Shown here: one piece after another, positions 34,801 through 45,739 of the stretch
Numbering within the stretch: the first letter of the stretch is position 1
How the letters are laid out: every line of letters begins with the position of its first letter
DNA from: Bimuria novae-zelandiae CBS 107.79
Lineage: Eukaryota; Ascomycota; Dothideomycetes; Pleosporales; Didymosphaeriaceae
Assembly: GCA_010015655.1 (NCBI GenBank)
Contig: ML976665.1
Coordinates: 468,231-532,230, forward strand
DNA: 64,000 nucleotides
Direction: 5' to 3'
The notes under the pieces: model-generated
What the model was told of the DNA's origin: nothing
Databases searched by the model: none
Seen by the model: the letters and a program-made list of their open reading frames with translations, nothing else
Made by a program: the position numbers and the translations under genes

Positions 34801-36849
34801 CCATTTACGGACAATTAGGAATTCTTTACCACCTTAAACAAGCATATTATCAATGTTATTAAAGAAGATACTATAATAATCTATATTATTTAAGCAGAGC
34901 AGAAATAGTGTGTTAGTTAGTATTACTATAAAAGTGATTGTACTAAATGGCGTGCTGACATTAACGTCGCTAAGGGAGAAATACTCTAGATTATCTCTAA
35001 ATTAGATTTAATAACGTTTTATAGTGGACTTATTAATAACTGTAGATAGTTAGATAAGCTATAGCGCCTTTACTTGTGTCTTGCTAGTAGTTAAGACACC
35101 GGCTACACTAGTGTTAAGTATAATACCTTAAAAGATATCTGCGCCGTAGCGTGAATTAAATAAGAAGAGTTAAGTATCTTTATTTACTTTGCTAGAGATA
35201 TAAGAATCATCGCCTATAATTGCATAAAGTAGAGTAGCGTTATTAAGGCTAGAGACAATAGCGTTGCCGTTAACCTTACTATAGGATGTAGTTAAGTAGA
35301 CTTAGTTAGTAAAATATACTTTAATGTTATTATTACTAACATTATTATCGCTGCCGTTGCTGTCTTTAAGCTCTATGCCTTTATAGCCGGCGAGAAACAC
35401 TTTATAGCTTAGGGTATTAGGATTATCTTAAGCGTATTATTTATAGCGTTGGCGATGCTCCATGCGCTCCTTCTTTAAGTGTTAAGTTAACTAGTACTTA
35501 GGCTACTTGTAAATAAAGCATGTCTTGTTGCGGTAATTACCTAAGTAGTTTAACTAATAGTTATTATTATTAAATCGATTACCGCGCGATCCGCCTTAAC
35601 CTTAATAGTAGTAACTATAGTAGTTATTATTTAATAATCCTGTAGCTTGTTAATTATTGCGGATATAGCGATAGTTAGTGTAATACTGCTTATCTGCATC
35701 TCGTGATAGAAACTAGCTATTAGGATAATAGCTTAACCACATGCTAACTACGTTGCAGAGATCTATAGCAACACCTTTAAATATAGTCGCTAGCTTTAAG
35801 CAAGCTATAGTAGTTACTTTAATACTATAATATATACTAAGGAGCTATTGCGCAAGTAAATGCTAATTATAGCTCTTACTCTAGTCTTATAATAGTGCCT
35901 GATAGAGCATATTTATCTTACTAATAACTATTTTAAGACACTCTATAGGGTCTTTCTTAAGGTTAGTAATTATAACGCTCTTGAGCGTAGTGCTATGCCA
36001 CTCTTAGAGGTATATCTAGTAAGCTTGTGTGGTGTTAAAGTACGTGCGTAGCTTATTAAGCATTATATTATAAGTAAGCGTAAGCGCCTAGGGAGTAATG
36101 TAATCGTAGTAATACTAAAGCGCTTAGCCAGTGAGTATAATAAAGAGTGCTATTTTATACTACTTATTCTTATTAATCCTAACCTTAGTGCAAAGGTCGT
36201 TAAACACCTTAATTTTTGTCTTAAGGATGTTATATTTATTACCTAAATACTTTTGCTCTGGCGTGTATAACTTAGCGAGGTTAGTAAGTAAATAAGAGTT
36301 ATTCTGCACAGGCGTAAATCTAGGTTATAATAATAATAATAATCCTCTACCTAGCGGAGCTCGCTGCTATCGCTATTATTCTTTATTATCTATAATTTAG
36401 TGGCACTTAAAGCCTTCGCAGAGCCTTATAAGCTTAAGATACTTAGCGGGCTATTTTAAGATAGCGGTTAATGTAAGGAGTTCTACAAATTAGTTAGGGA
36501 GATTATTACTATTACCCTGCTTAATATAGATGCCTTACTAGCGGAGGAGCTCTTTAAGTGCTTTTTAGATGCGCTTATTAATGCTATTAAAGAGATTATA
36601 GGTAAAATTCTTAAAATACTCCTTAAACTTAAGTAGTAGAAATAGGTCGAATATGTTATCTTCTTCTACTTGTATTATCTAGTTAATAACTATAGTGTTA
36701 AGTTTGTCTGTATTGACGGTGGCGTTAGCGATGTTAAAATCTTAGTTAGCGTACTAGTTCTTATAGATTGTCTTGTCTAGGTACCACGAGCGATCCTTTA
36801 TTTAGGTGTACTTTATAATAGTATTTTAGATATAGGCCTGTGATTAGTG
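31570..36849 (-). mobile_element. Ty1/Copia retrotransposon, lacking its 5' LTR
   Basis: The minus-strand order is gag-like sequence (about 36780-36200), a Gly/Tyr-rich zinc-knuckle region near 35600, a degraded pol, and the end of RNase H at about 32200-32050 (NLIDIR...RRDNLADLITKAS). It then meets the 3' LTR. All frames have RIP stops. At the 5' end the sequence changes at 36841-36849 (plus-strand TGATTAGTG) to single-copy DNA of gene A, with no LTR. The missing LTR appears to be the one at 61965-62206. Confidence 0.8.
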
Positions 36850-37071
36850 TGATTTAACAAGAGTTAGCGTGGTTAACGCAAATCTCCTTCCGAACTGAGC
36901 CTTGGTAGGGACAATCCAGGCGGAGAGATCCTTCAAATACGAGGCGCCGCTGATCCTGATCTGAGAAAGCAAAGGGTATACCGTGCCTAACTCCTAACCT
37001 GTTCCGAAGTGGTTCCCATCATGTCAATGCCATAATGCTTGCAGATCATTGGAACGGTTTGGAATGTGTTC

Positions 37072-38136
37072 CTAAACCATTGTAACATCGTCATCGCTCT
37101 CAGAATCATCCCAGCCCTTGTAGTATAGTAGGCTGACGCAATCTCCGTTCCATTGGCATTCTGAACATGTTAGGAACAGGCTGGAAACGATATCAGACCC
37201 ACTTACTATTCTCGCCTTCGGCCACACACTTCTCACACGGGATCTTGCCACCATAGTGCTTGATAGCCTTCTCCATGGCCTCCCAGTTAATCTGAACACA
37301 TCAGGAACGTGTTCGACACAGCGTGAGAGCTACTTACATCGCCCTTCTTTTTGCCCTTGGACTTATAGTTCCCCTTGTACAGTATAATCTCCCAACGGTC
37401 CGCACGAGCTGGGGGAGGAGCGGGTTCAGAACTGGAAGCGGCCGTGTTCTGAGGGTCAGGTTCAGAACTGGATGCGGTCGTATTGTGAGGCTCGCGTGCA
37501 GGGCTGGTACGGGCCGGAAGGGGGGGGGGGGTCGTGATCGGGTTCTGATCGACTTGAGAACTAGTTGCGGCGATCCTCTTTTTGTGTTCTGCCAAAATGC
37601 TAGTGTAGAAGCCTATGTTCATGTTAGGAACAGGTTATGAAAACATTCGGAACGGACTCACTCTTCGCATTCGCAATCTTATCGAAGCCAGGATTGCCTG
37701 TATGGTTGGAAGGTGTCAGACGGATGCTTTGATGGTATTTTTTGATATGATTAGCCAGCCCACCGGTCTCGAGGAACGGCTTCTGAACAGGTTGAGATAA
37801 CGTTAGTCTACTAGCGGATCCTGAGGAATGTGTACGGAACAGGTTGGGAACGGGTTTTGACTTACTCCACAGAGCTCTCCACCCATTTCAACCCTGCACC
37901 TGGTCTCGCCTAGGTAGAGCTGTTCGCTGTCCTGCGTGTTACGATAATAGGTTCAGAACAAGCTCAGAACAAGCTCAGAACAAGTTGAGAACAGGCTGCC
38001 TTACGTTCAAGGCAGGGCAGCCCTCAGGCAGCCTACCAAGCGCCAGGTATTGAACATAGGCAGGCTGCGAAGCAATTAGCACAATTATATAGCAAATAGA
38101 ATTACGTACGCTTGATTTTTGCAGTGATTTGGACAT
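37072..38136 (-). CDS. Gene A: seven-exon transposon-associated protein, possible zinc finger, 240 aa
   Basis: The exons are 38110-38136, 38005-38064, 37866-37931, 37662-37782, 37338-37612, 37207-37291 and 37072-37160. All junctions are GT...AG and keep frame. It starts MSKSLQKSS, then PAYVQYLALGRLPEGCPALN and a Cys/His array (C-x8-C...H-x4-H within TRCRVEMGGELCG and ANHIKKYH) that looks like a BED/C2H2-type finger. A Pro/Ser/Glu-rich linker follows, then a second Cys cluster (IPCEKCVAEGEN, CQWNGDC) and an acidic tail (DDSESDDDVTMV). Five of the six introns share GTTC / ACCTGTTC motifs with gene B. DNA binding is inferred. The gene shows no RIP damage although RIP blocks lie on both sides. 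Confidence 0.7.
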
Positions 38137-38591
38137 TTGGAGATGTTGTAAGGCCGTTTTGTGCTGGGTGTGGTGGTGTTAAGAAGAGGTTGGTGGGGAA
38201 AGCTTTGGTGTGGTCGGCTTAGCAAAAAAAATTAAGCGAACTTTTAGCGTGGTCGGGTTACCTGCGTCCACGCACCTCCCCACACGCTGCCACCTAGCAC
38301 GTGCGAAACAACCGACCTGAAGAGTGAGATTAGAGGTCGCTCCTATTACAGGGGTGCCTATCGCTCTTATCGATAAGCATCATGCCATTCGTTTGGTTTA
38401 GAGTAACTGGTGGAGTGCGTTGCAACCGCCCTACGAACCACCAAACGTGTCATCGGGCCAGACCGTGACGCCCAGCTGCGTCGCGAAAACATGAAACGAC
38501 ACAAAATCACTGCCAGGGGAGCGTGGAACGATCACAAATCAAAGTTTTGCGGGCCGGCCCATGCCATGATGTGCATGAAATAATGGGACTA
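38137..38591. other. Upstream region of gene A
   Basis: Normal GC and no gene. Two related stretches, GTGTGGTCGGCTTAGC (about 38206) and GCGTGGTCGGGTTACC (about 38246), sit 40 bp apart and could be regulatory or terminal-repeat sequence. The next transposon starts at a TA at 38590-38591. Confidence 0.45.
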
Positions 38592-39690
38592 ACGTACCCG
38601 GCAAGCGAGCTGCGCACCCCACTAACTTTTCGCGACGTATTACCTTTCAACTATAATAGCTTAACTAAATACTTCTAAATTGCCCTATAATAAAGCTAAT
38701 ATTTTCCTTATTATCTTAGCTATTAACTAAATTTAAATGTAAAGAAGAAGTCGCGCTACTACTATTTATAAGGTTATTAAAACTATACTACTTAGTTAAT
38801 GCGTCTAAATTACTATACAACATAATTATAGGACTAGCTTAAAGAAGCTTACTAAGCTAGAAGAGGAGGTTATTATTAGGTGTATACTTAATCTAGATTT
38901 CCGAGGATTTTCGCCTACTCTAAGTAATATATAAGATATGGCGGATAAACTACTTACTAAGTAAGGCGCTAGTAAGATTAGCGAAAAGTAATTACGTAAC
39001 TTTATTAAGTAAATAAATAGCCTAAATATATAATTAGTGGGGACCTTTATATAAGAATTTAAAGATAATTTAAGCTTAGTTTAAGCTTATAGCGTGTACG
39101 GAGACTACCTATAGTATTTATAATAAAAATATTTATAATATTAATAAGACTAGCTTTATAATAGGTAACATATTAGCTTAGCTCATAATTAAAAGTTTAA
39201 AGAGACATTATAGACTAAAAGCCATTTCATTTAGTAATTATAAATAGGATATAATAATTTATAATAATAATTTATAAAATTAATACTACTAGCTAGGTAA
39301 TTATATTCTTTATTGTTTTTATTACTAGTATTTCCTCTCTATCTAGTACTAGGATAATAATATACCACGCGACTAGGCTTTTACTATAAGTAATAATAAC
39401 TAAATTATTAATAAATTTAGAATAAAAAAGCTAAAATATTCTATTAAGTATATAATAAATTATAGGATAGGCGCGTGCTAGCTAGTTATACTTAATAAGT
39501 ATAAGAGCTCTAACTTATTTAAACTCTAATAACTTTATAAGGAGAATAGTATTTATACACTTTATATACTGCTATATTTATTACACCTATTATAATAACT
39601 TAATATTGGCTACTTTTTGCTATTAAAACGCGCCTATGATTACTAGATTAAGAGTTTAATACGTAACTATATTAGCCATATTATAAAACC
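38592..39690 (+). mobile_element. Fot1/pogo-like transposon, truncated copy D
   Basis: The left terminus ACGTACCCGGCAAGCGAGC follows TA. The body (39290-39680) matches the reverse complement of copy A in the transposase region. The second terminus is absent; the match fades near 39690. The body is RIP-mutated while the first 60 bases keep higher GC. Confidence 0.7.
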
Positions 39691-40269
39691 AGAGGCTTTG
39701 CTAACCTTTTATAACGTATTCCATATGTGAGCTACATACCTGGGCAGGCTACACACATATACCAACCCTATACTAACTTATAACTAACGTATAATAGCTT
39801 AATAAAATAATAGTTAATTTGCTTCGCAGGAAACAAATATATAGCTATTAGGTTCCCAGGTTTAACGGGATAACAGTAATACTTTATGACGAAAGGTGGC
39901 GCTTTTGTCCCACTAAAGATTATATAATGTCCCACGATGTCCCACATGTCAAGATTATAGGAAATTAGGATCACGGGACTGTACTATGGGATCCTACATG
40001 TACCAATGGGATTAGTTATGTATATAGGAACGTTAAGTATAACTCTTTTATACTGGTGCTTAACCTATTTATTAATCTATTATTTAGCTTATAGTTCGAG
40101 TTTTATTAATTTAGTTATAACTTTACCTTACTTTTAATACTAACGTTCTATTAATACACGCGAGCTATTAATCCCACTTTCTTACCTTAGAGTATTTTTA
40201 TCTTAGAATTAAACTGAGCCCCTTTAGAACTAGCTATCCCTGAGGGCCTTAATAATAGCTTACCATATA
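39691..40269. other. Mixed sequence between two Fot1-like copies
   Basis: Positions 39730-40020 have intermediate GC, with repeated TGTCCCA/ATGGGA motifs, and may be a short unclassified repeat or LTR piece. No gene is supported; the frame at 39768-39974 looks like chance. Confidence 0.4.
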
Positions 40270-42135
40270 ACGTACTTTACAAGCGAGTATATTACACAAG
40301 CGAGTATATTACTCTGCCAAGACCTTACCTAAATATATTATTAATAATAGTATAACGCAATATCTTAACTACCTAATTAGTTATTATAATTAAAAAAGTT
40401 TATATATAGCGTACGCTTTAAGCTATTAAATAAAATATAATACTAAGTTAGTAACACGCTATAGCAATATATAATATTGCTTAAAACTTACTAAGTAGAT
40501 AGCATACTGAAATTATCTTTTAATATAATTATACTATTAAGTCTATAAATTTCCTTTCAATAAAAGAGTGGATAGTTATTTAGTATATACTAAACCTAGA
40601 CGTGCGAGGATTTCAGCCCTAGCTTATTATTATAAAAAATATAGCTAATTTTTTTTAGCTAAGTAAGGCTATAAGTCTATTAGTTAAAGCTAGGCTATAA
40701 ACTTTATTAAGCGCTAATTAAAGCTCTAAGTTAAGTTTAATTAAAAATATAGTTATAAAAGAGTACTCTGTAAGAATTTTAAGGTTATATACGGCCAGTT
40801 CTAGCTTACGAAGAATACTAAAGCTAAGTATAATATCCTAGATAAAGATACTTATAACTTTAATAAGACTAGCTTTATAATAAGCATAATATTAATAAGA
40901 GTAATTATTATAAGTTTTAAGTATTAAGGTAGACTAAAAAGCGTGCAGTAAGGTAACTAAAAGTAAACTTTAGTTATTTAAGGCGTTAATATAATAGGCT
41001 AGACGATTCTATCCTTTACTATCTTTTAGGGTAAGCACTACCTCTCTGCCTAGTACTAAGAGAAGAATCTACCTCGCGACTAGATTTTTATAGTCTCTAA
41101 GAATAGTTAAATAATAAATAAGCTTAGTTTATAGTAGCCAAAGCACTTTAACGCGTATATAAAAAAGTATACTATTAGTAGCTATTAGCTTCTTATTATT
41201 AATAGTTATAAGAATTGTAACTTGCTTAAATTCTAATAATGCGATATAAATAATAAGATTATTATTGTCTATATACCTCTATATTTGTCGCACCTTCTAT
41301 AGTTACTAGATATAAGGTGTTTATTACCGTTAAAGAAGGCGTATAGGTGCTAAGCTAAGAATCTAATATGTAATTATATTATATATATTACTAAAATTAA
41401 GTTCTTATCTTATTTTATTGCCGCGTTTAAGGCTGTAATAATTTAAAATAATATTTAAAGAAACTTTTAAGACGCTAGCCTTATTTTCCTTCACCTAAAA
41501 GTAATAATATTAAAGCTTAACGTCTGTCTACGTATACCTTTGCCTTATACTATACGTAATAGTACGTGGTAGTTGTAAACACCTAGTAATACTTTAAAAT
41601 TAAGGTTATAATTAACGCTAGGAAAGGAGAGGATTTAAAAGTACCTAAATATTTCCTTAATAAGCCTAATTAAGACTTTTAAAAAATAGTAAAAGGCGTA
41701 GTGATAGTAGCATATAAGCTAGTATTAGCGTAAAAGTAAATTACTATACTTTAAGCTACTAATAAGGCTATTACGTAATAGAGAGTATATAAAAAAGTAA
41801 TAATAGTAGGAAGAAGTTTTTATAGCTACTAATAGTTAGTAACTAACTAAGTTAAAGGACTTTAAGGTGCATAGTAATAATAAGAAAGTAAAAAAATATG
41901 TATACGTTAATAAAAATACATTAATTTAATAGCGCTACAAATACTATAGTAAGGCTACATACAATAAAATAACTTATGAATAGCCTATAGAAGTAAATTC
42001 TGAGTAAATTAGTCTATTACACTTTCTTATAACTATTTATGTACGTTCTGTACTATCGTATAGAGTATAGATTTTAGTAGGGTCTTAGCAGAGTAATGCA
42101 CTCGCTTGTGTGATGCACTTGATTGTGAAATACTT
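40270..42135 (+). mobile_element. Fot1/pogo-like transposon, copy E
   Basis: The element is 1866 bp flanked by TA (40268-40269, 42136-42137). Terminal repeats are ACGTACTTTACAAGCGAG and (reverse complement) AAGTATTTCACAATCAAG, with a second internal CACAAGCGAGT unit on each side and a shared CTCTGC(C/T)AAGACC block. The plus strand carries RIP-degraded pogo DDE transposase; the region after the second catalytic Asp is at about 41200-41380. Confidence 0.85.
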
Positions 42136-42320
42136 TAATTTATTTTTAATAACTAAATTTAGTTAGTCTAACACACTCCTATCACGTATAATACGCCTAA
42201 ATCTATACTACGTAATAGACGTGCCGATATGCTTTTACGCGCTAAAACATAACTAAACTTAATAAAGTTTATAAAGTTAGAGGGGGAGATAATCATTTAG
42301 TATATCCTAGGCCTTACTAA

Positions 42321-42745
42321 GCTGGTAAAATGGATTGGATCTCAAGGGCCATATCTGAGTCAACTAAGAGGAACACCAAAATTCTAAACTTTAACTCTTT
42401 ATAACTGTGTAAATATAGATGCTATACTTATATAATACTAAACTATGGTATATATATCTATTAGTAATAATATATTTCATTTATAAGAATTACATAGTAT
42501 ATCTAATTATTAATCCTAAAAAAAGATATAAAATATTACCAAACAGATAACTTCTCTCTAAAATAAATATTAAATATAAATTTTACTAATTTATATAACT
42601 TATATATATATATACACCTCGTATTAAGTTTGCATAAATATAGCCCTTAAATTTAAAAGATTATAGAGAGTTAAAGTTTAGAATTTTAGTATTCTACTTA
42701 GTCAGACCCATATGTGTCCCTTATAACCTAACCCATTTTACTAGC
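42321..42745. mobile_element. About 425-bp foldback (MITE-like) element
   Basis: The left end GCTGGTAAAATGGATTGG and the right end (reverse complement GCTAGTAAAATGGGTTAGG) begin inverted arms of about 90 bases, including AATTCTAAACTTTAACTCT on both. The centre is AT-rich. CCTTACTAAG occurs outside both ends (42311-42320 and 42751-42760), but not immediately adjacent on the right, so the duplication is unproven. Confidence 0.7.
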
Positions 42746-44762
42746 GTAGACCTTACTAAGCGAGGACATTTTGTAATGCTTACATAAGTTTAGGATATAC
42801 TAAATATTCTGCTAGCTACGTGCGGCTAAGGCTAAAGTAGTAAGAATTAACTATTAAGTTCTAGTAAGCGTATACCTAAGCTTATAATAAGGTTTACTTA
42901 TAAGCTAGACTACTTAAGAATACTATGCAAGGATCCTACTATTATATTAAATATATTTTAACTTATACAGAATATAAACGTAAAGTGTAGTATATAGGAT
43001 AAGAATATATAGAACTTTAACAAGTGTAGTTTTATAATAAGCGTAATTTTAATAAGCTAGAAAGTTATTACTGGCTCCAAAAGGTGTAGGAGGCTAAAGC
43101 AGGTATAAAAAAGTAATAGAAAGTAAATATTAAGTTCCTAAGGGGTAGCTAGTCCTTAAGGAGGCTAGAGTTAGTTCTCGAACAAGAGTACTATTAAAAT
43201 AGATAAAAGGGTATTAAAAGTGAAACGTAATTATAAGTAAATTAATAAAAGTCTAAGTATAATCTAAATAATAGATTAATAAATAAGGTTAAATATAAAG
43301 ATAGAAGGTCTATCTTCGGCATTCTTATATATAAGCCTAGTGCCGCTCTTAGAGAGCGCTTAATTATAAATAAATCTGCTAAGGATAGCATTAGGATTGG
43401 GTAGTAATGTACTTATTACTTTAAAAAAGCTAAGGGTAGTTAATTTCTTAAAATAGTCCCTTAACATATTCTAGAATATGGGAAAGAAGTTATTCTTAGT
43501 AATAAAAGCTAGACTTTAGCTTCTGTAAAGATATTATAATAGCTTTACTAAGTATGCTATTAATACAGGCTTCAATATTAAAACGTTACATAGCTAAAAC
43601 GTATAAGTTAAAAATGAAGATAGGAGAGCAAGCAGAATTCTATTTTAACTATAATAATAAAAAAGCTTATAGTAATATAAGATCTGTATCCATTTATAAT
43701 TAAAATTTAATATAATTACTAAGTTTTCTCTTATATATAGTAAATAAATACCTGTTTAAGCTAGGCAATCCTGATATTATTATTTATTTAGCTAAAGGAT
43801 AATAAGGTAACAAAACCTTCGTATTCTCCTATCTTAATATTCTTTATCTAGCTTAATTAGATGCCCTTATTAGTAGCCTTATAAGTAAGACTCAGTAGTA
43901 GAGCTAATCTATTAGCGTAGATACATGCTAGGAGTGTAATCCACGTATAATTACTATAATAAAGTAAACGCCCCGCTTACTAAGTTAATACTATGTGACT
44001 TCCCCACTTGTACCAAAAGGTATGCACAAGAATACTGAAGCTAGCGTATTCTTGTATAGTGTAATATATATATAAGTAGTGTTAGAACTAGTGTTTAATA
44101 CTAGCTTCTATAAGCGAGTAATCACGTGTCCCTTTTTATACCACGTGCTATTGTTATAATTACTATTATAAAGTAATGTCCTAACTTCCTTTATCTCCTA
44201 TATTTGTCTGCTAAATGTCCTCTTTAATCCACTAATAATACTAATTTAATAGCCTTTTATATCTATATTATAAATATATTAAGGATCTATGCGATATTAA
44301 TCAATCTTATTATATAAAAAGTAAAAATAGAGGTAATATTCATCCACTAAATTAGTGTTATAGCAATTACTATCTATAGTAACTATCTATTATAAAATTA
44401 GATAAATGTTGTGTTAGTTATTAAAGCAGGTAATCTAGCTTTTACTAACTAACTCTTTTACTATTATAAAGGTAAAATTCTGTATTATCTCTTTTATAGA
44501 TGGTATATCTCTCTCTATAAGTCCTTTAATATATTGTACAAGCTCCTACTCTTGCTATAAGGTACGCTTTTACTAGCTAGAGTTTTTAACTTATATAGGA
44601 CGCATTATCTCCCGATACCTTTAGATTAATATAGACTATACAACACTATATTTAGTCATAGTTTTTATATATAAGAAAATTTTACCTAACTTTAGTAATT
44701 TAATATTATTAATTATAGCTTAAAATAGATTTATATTATAAAGTTATAGCGTATTAAAAGTA
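42746..44762. other. AT-rich RIP-degraded sequence, unassigned
   Basis: Long stretches (for example 42960-43500 on the plus strand) read as one frame if TAG/TAA are taken as mutated Gln/Trp codons, so it probably was transposon coding sequence. I could not assign a family. A short near-palindrome CTTGTACCAAAAGG...AAGAATACTG lies near 44010. Confidence 0.4.
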
Positions 44763-45144
44763 GGGTGTTTTGGTATTCGCCGCGCATCACGCACACGGAC
44801 ACGATACTTAGCCAGGGCGGCGACAACGCTACTAAGTGTCCCGAGGGCGGCCATAACAGCAGCCCGCCGACAAGGATCTATAGGCAATAAAGATATTAGC
44901 ATGTAACTCCTCTAATAGTAAAAAAGACCTCTAAAAGTTAAGTTTGCTAATTAGAGACGTAAGGGGTTACATATAGCCTAAGAATAAGCTAAATAAGGGT
45001 TATTTTAGTTAGCGTCTAATAACTAATTAGGCTTCTTAATTACTAAGCTATTACAGACAAAATGCCAAACAAGCCACCGATTTACTATCCGTTTCATTAC
45101 CGGAGGCCTAAACGGAGCTACTATCGGAGCAACCGAACACGCCC
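44763..45144. mobile_element. PIF/Harbinger-related MITE (Tourist-like), about 382 bp
   Basis: The right end ...CAACCGAACACGCCC is followed by TTA (45145-45147) and is the same as the right end of the Harbinger element at 50346. The left end GGGTGTTTTGGTATTCGCC resembles the reverse complement of the right end (GGGCGTGTTCGGTTGCTCC). The 3 bases before it are GTA, one mismatch from TTA. About 320 bp match 50027-50346, but this copy keeps higher GC. Confidence 0.55.
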
Positions 45145-45147
45145 TTA

Positions 45148-45690
45148 GCCGAAACGAAAAGGAAGCAGACGCGGGCAACGACGACACTTCGCAGCTCAAG
45201 TGCCGGCGATCAGGGCATTGCAATTGACCGAGAAGTAGCCGTGAGCGGTCCCTGCATACGCGTGCAATCGTCACATTCAACAGCAACCAGACTGCGCAAG
45301 GCGGTACAGGGCAGCGAACGGTGGCAGGTCATCATCCGCGTCCACATCCCAGAGTGTTGAACACGACTTCCTGCGGAAGGTGTTTAATCCCAGCCATGTA
45401 CTCGCCGAACCTATTCCAGGCAGAGTTATGACGACGATGATTTCAATACTGATTACTCTTGCGGAAGGGGAACGCAGACGATGGAGAAACACAGTCGAGC
45501 GAATGCCCATTGGCAAGGCCCGTATGATAATCGACTACGTAACGTTCGCTTATCTGACGGGTGAATGCATGACTGAAGGGTGTCGCGGGTGCCGAAACAA
45601 CTGCTCCAGGTTGGCCAACAGTCTGAGGGCATGCCTGGTAAGTCGGCCAATTCAGGCTCCATTTCGTAAATTTATATCGCTTAGCTTAGC
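45148..45690. other. GC-normal island between repeats, no supported gene
   Basis: This is unique-looking sequence with several overlapping short frames on both strands. None has start, codon pattern or motif strong enough to call. It may be a fragment of the pre-insertion gene landscape. Confidence 0.45.
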
Positions 45691-45739
45691 AGGGGTGATT
45701 AAAGGCGCCTTGGCTAATAGACTATAATTAATTAGACAC

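Noticed and set aside
37930..37995. Runs of GAACAAGCTCA-like units, looking like a minisatellite or CRISPR-type array
   Set aside because: They fall inside one intron of gene A and the motif recurs singly in its other introns. Spacing and length do not fit a CRISPR array, and the genome is fungal.
45380..45727. 115-aa plus-strand frame in the GC island
   Set aside because: Overlapping frames on both strands are about equally open; no motif, start context or intron favours one.
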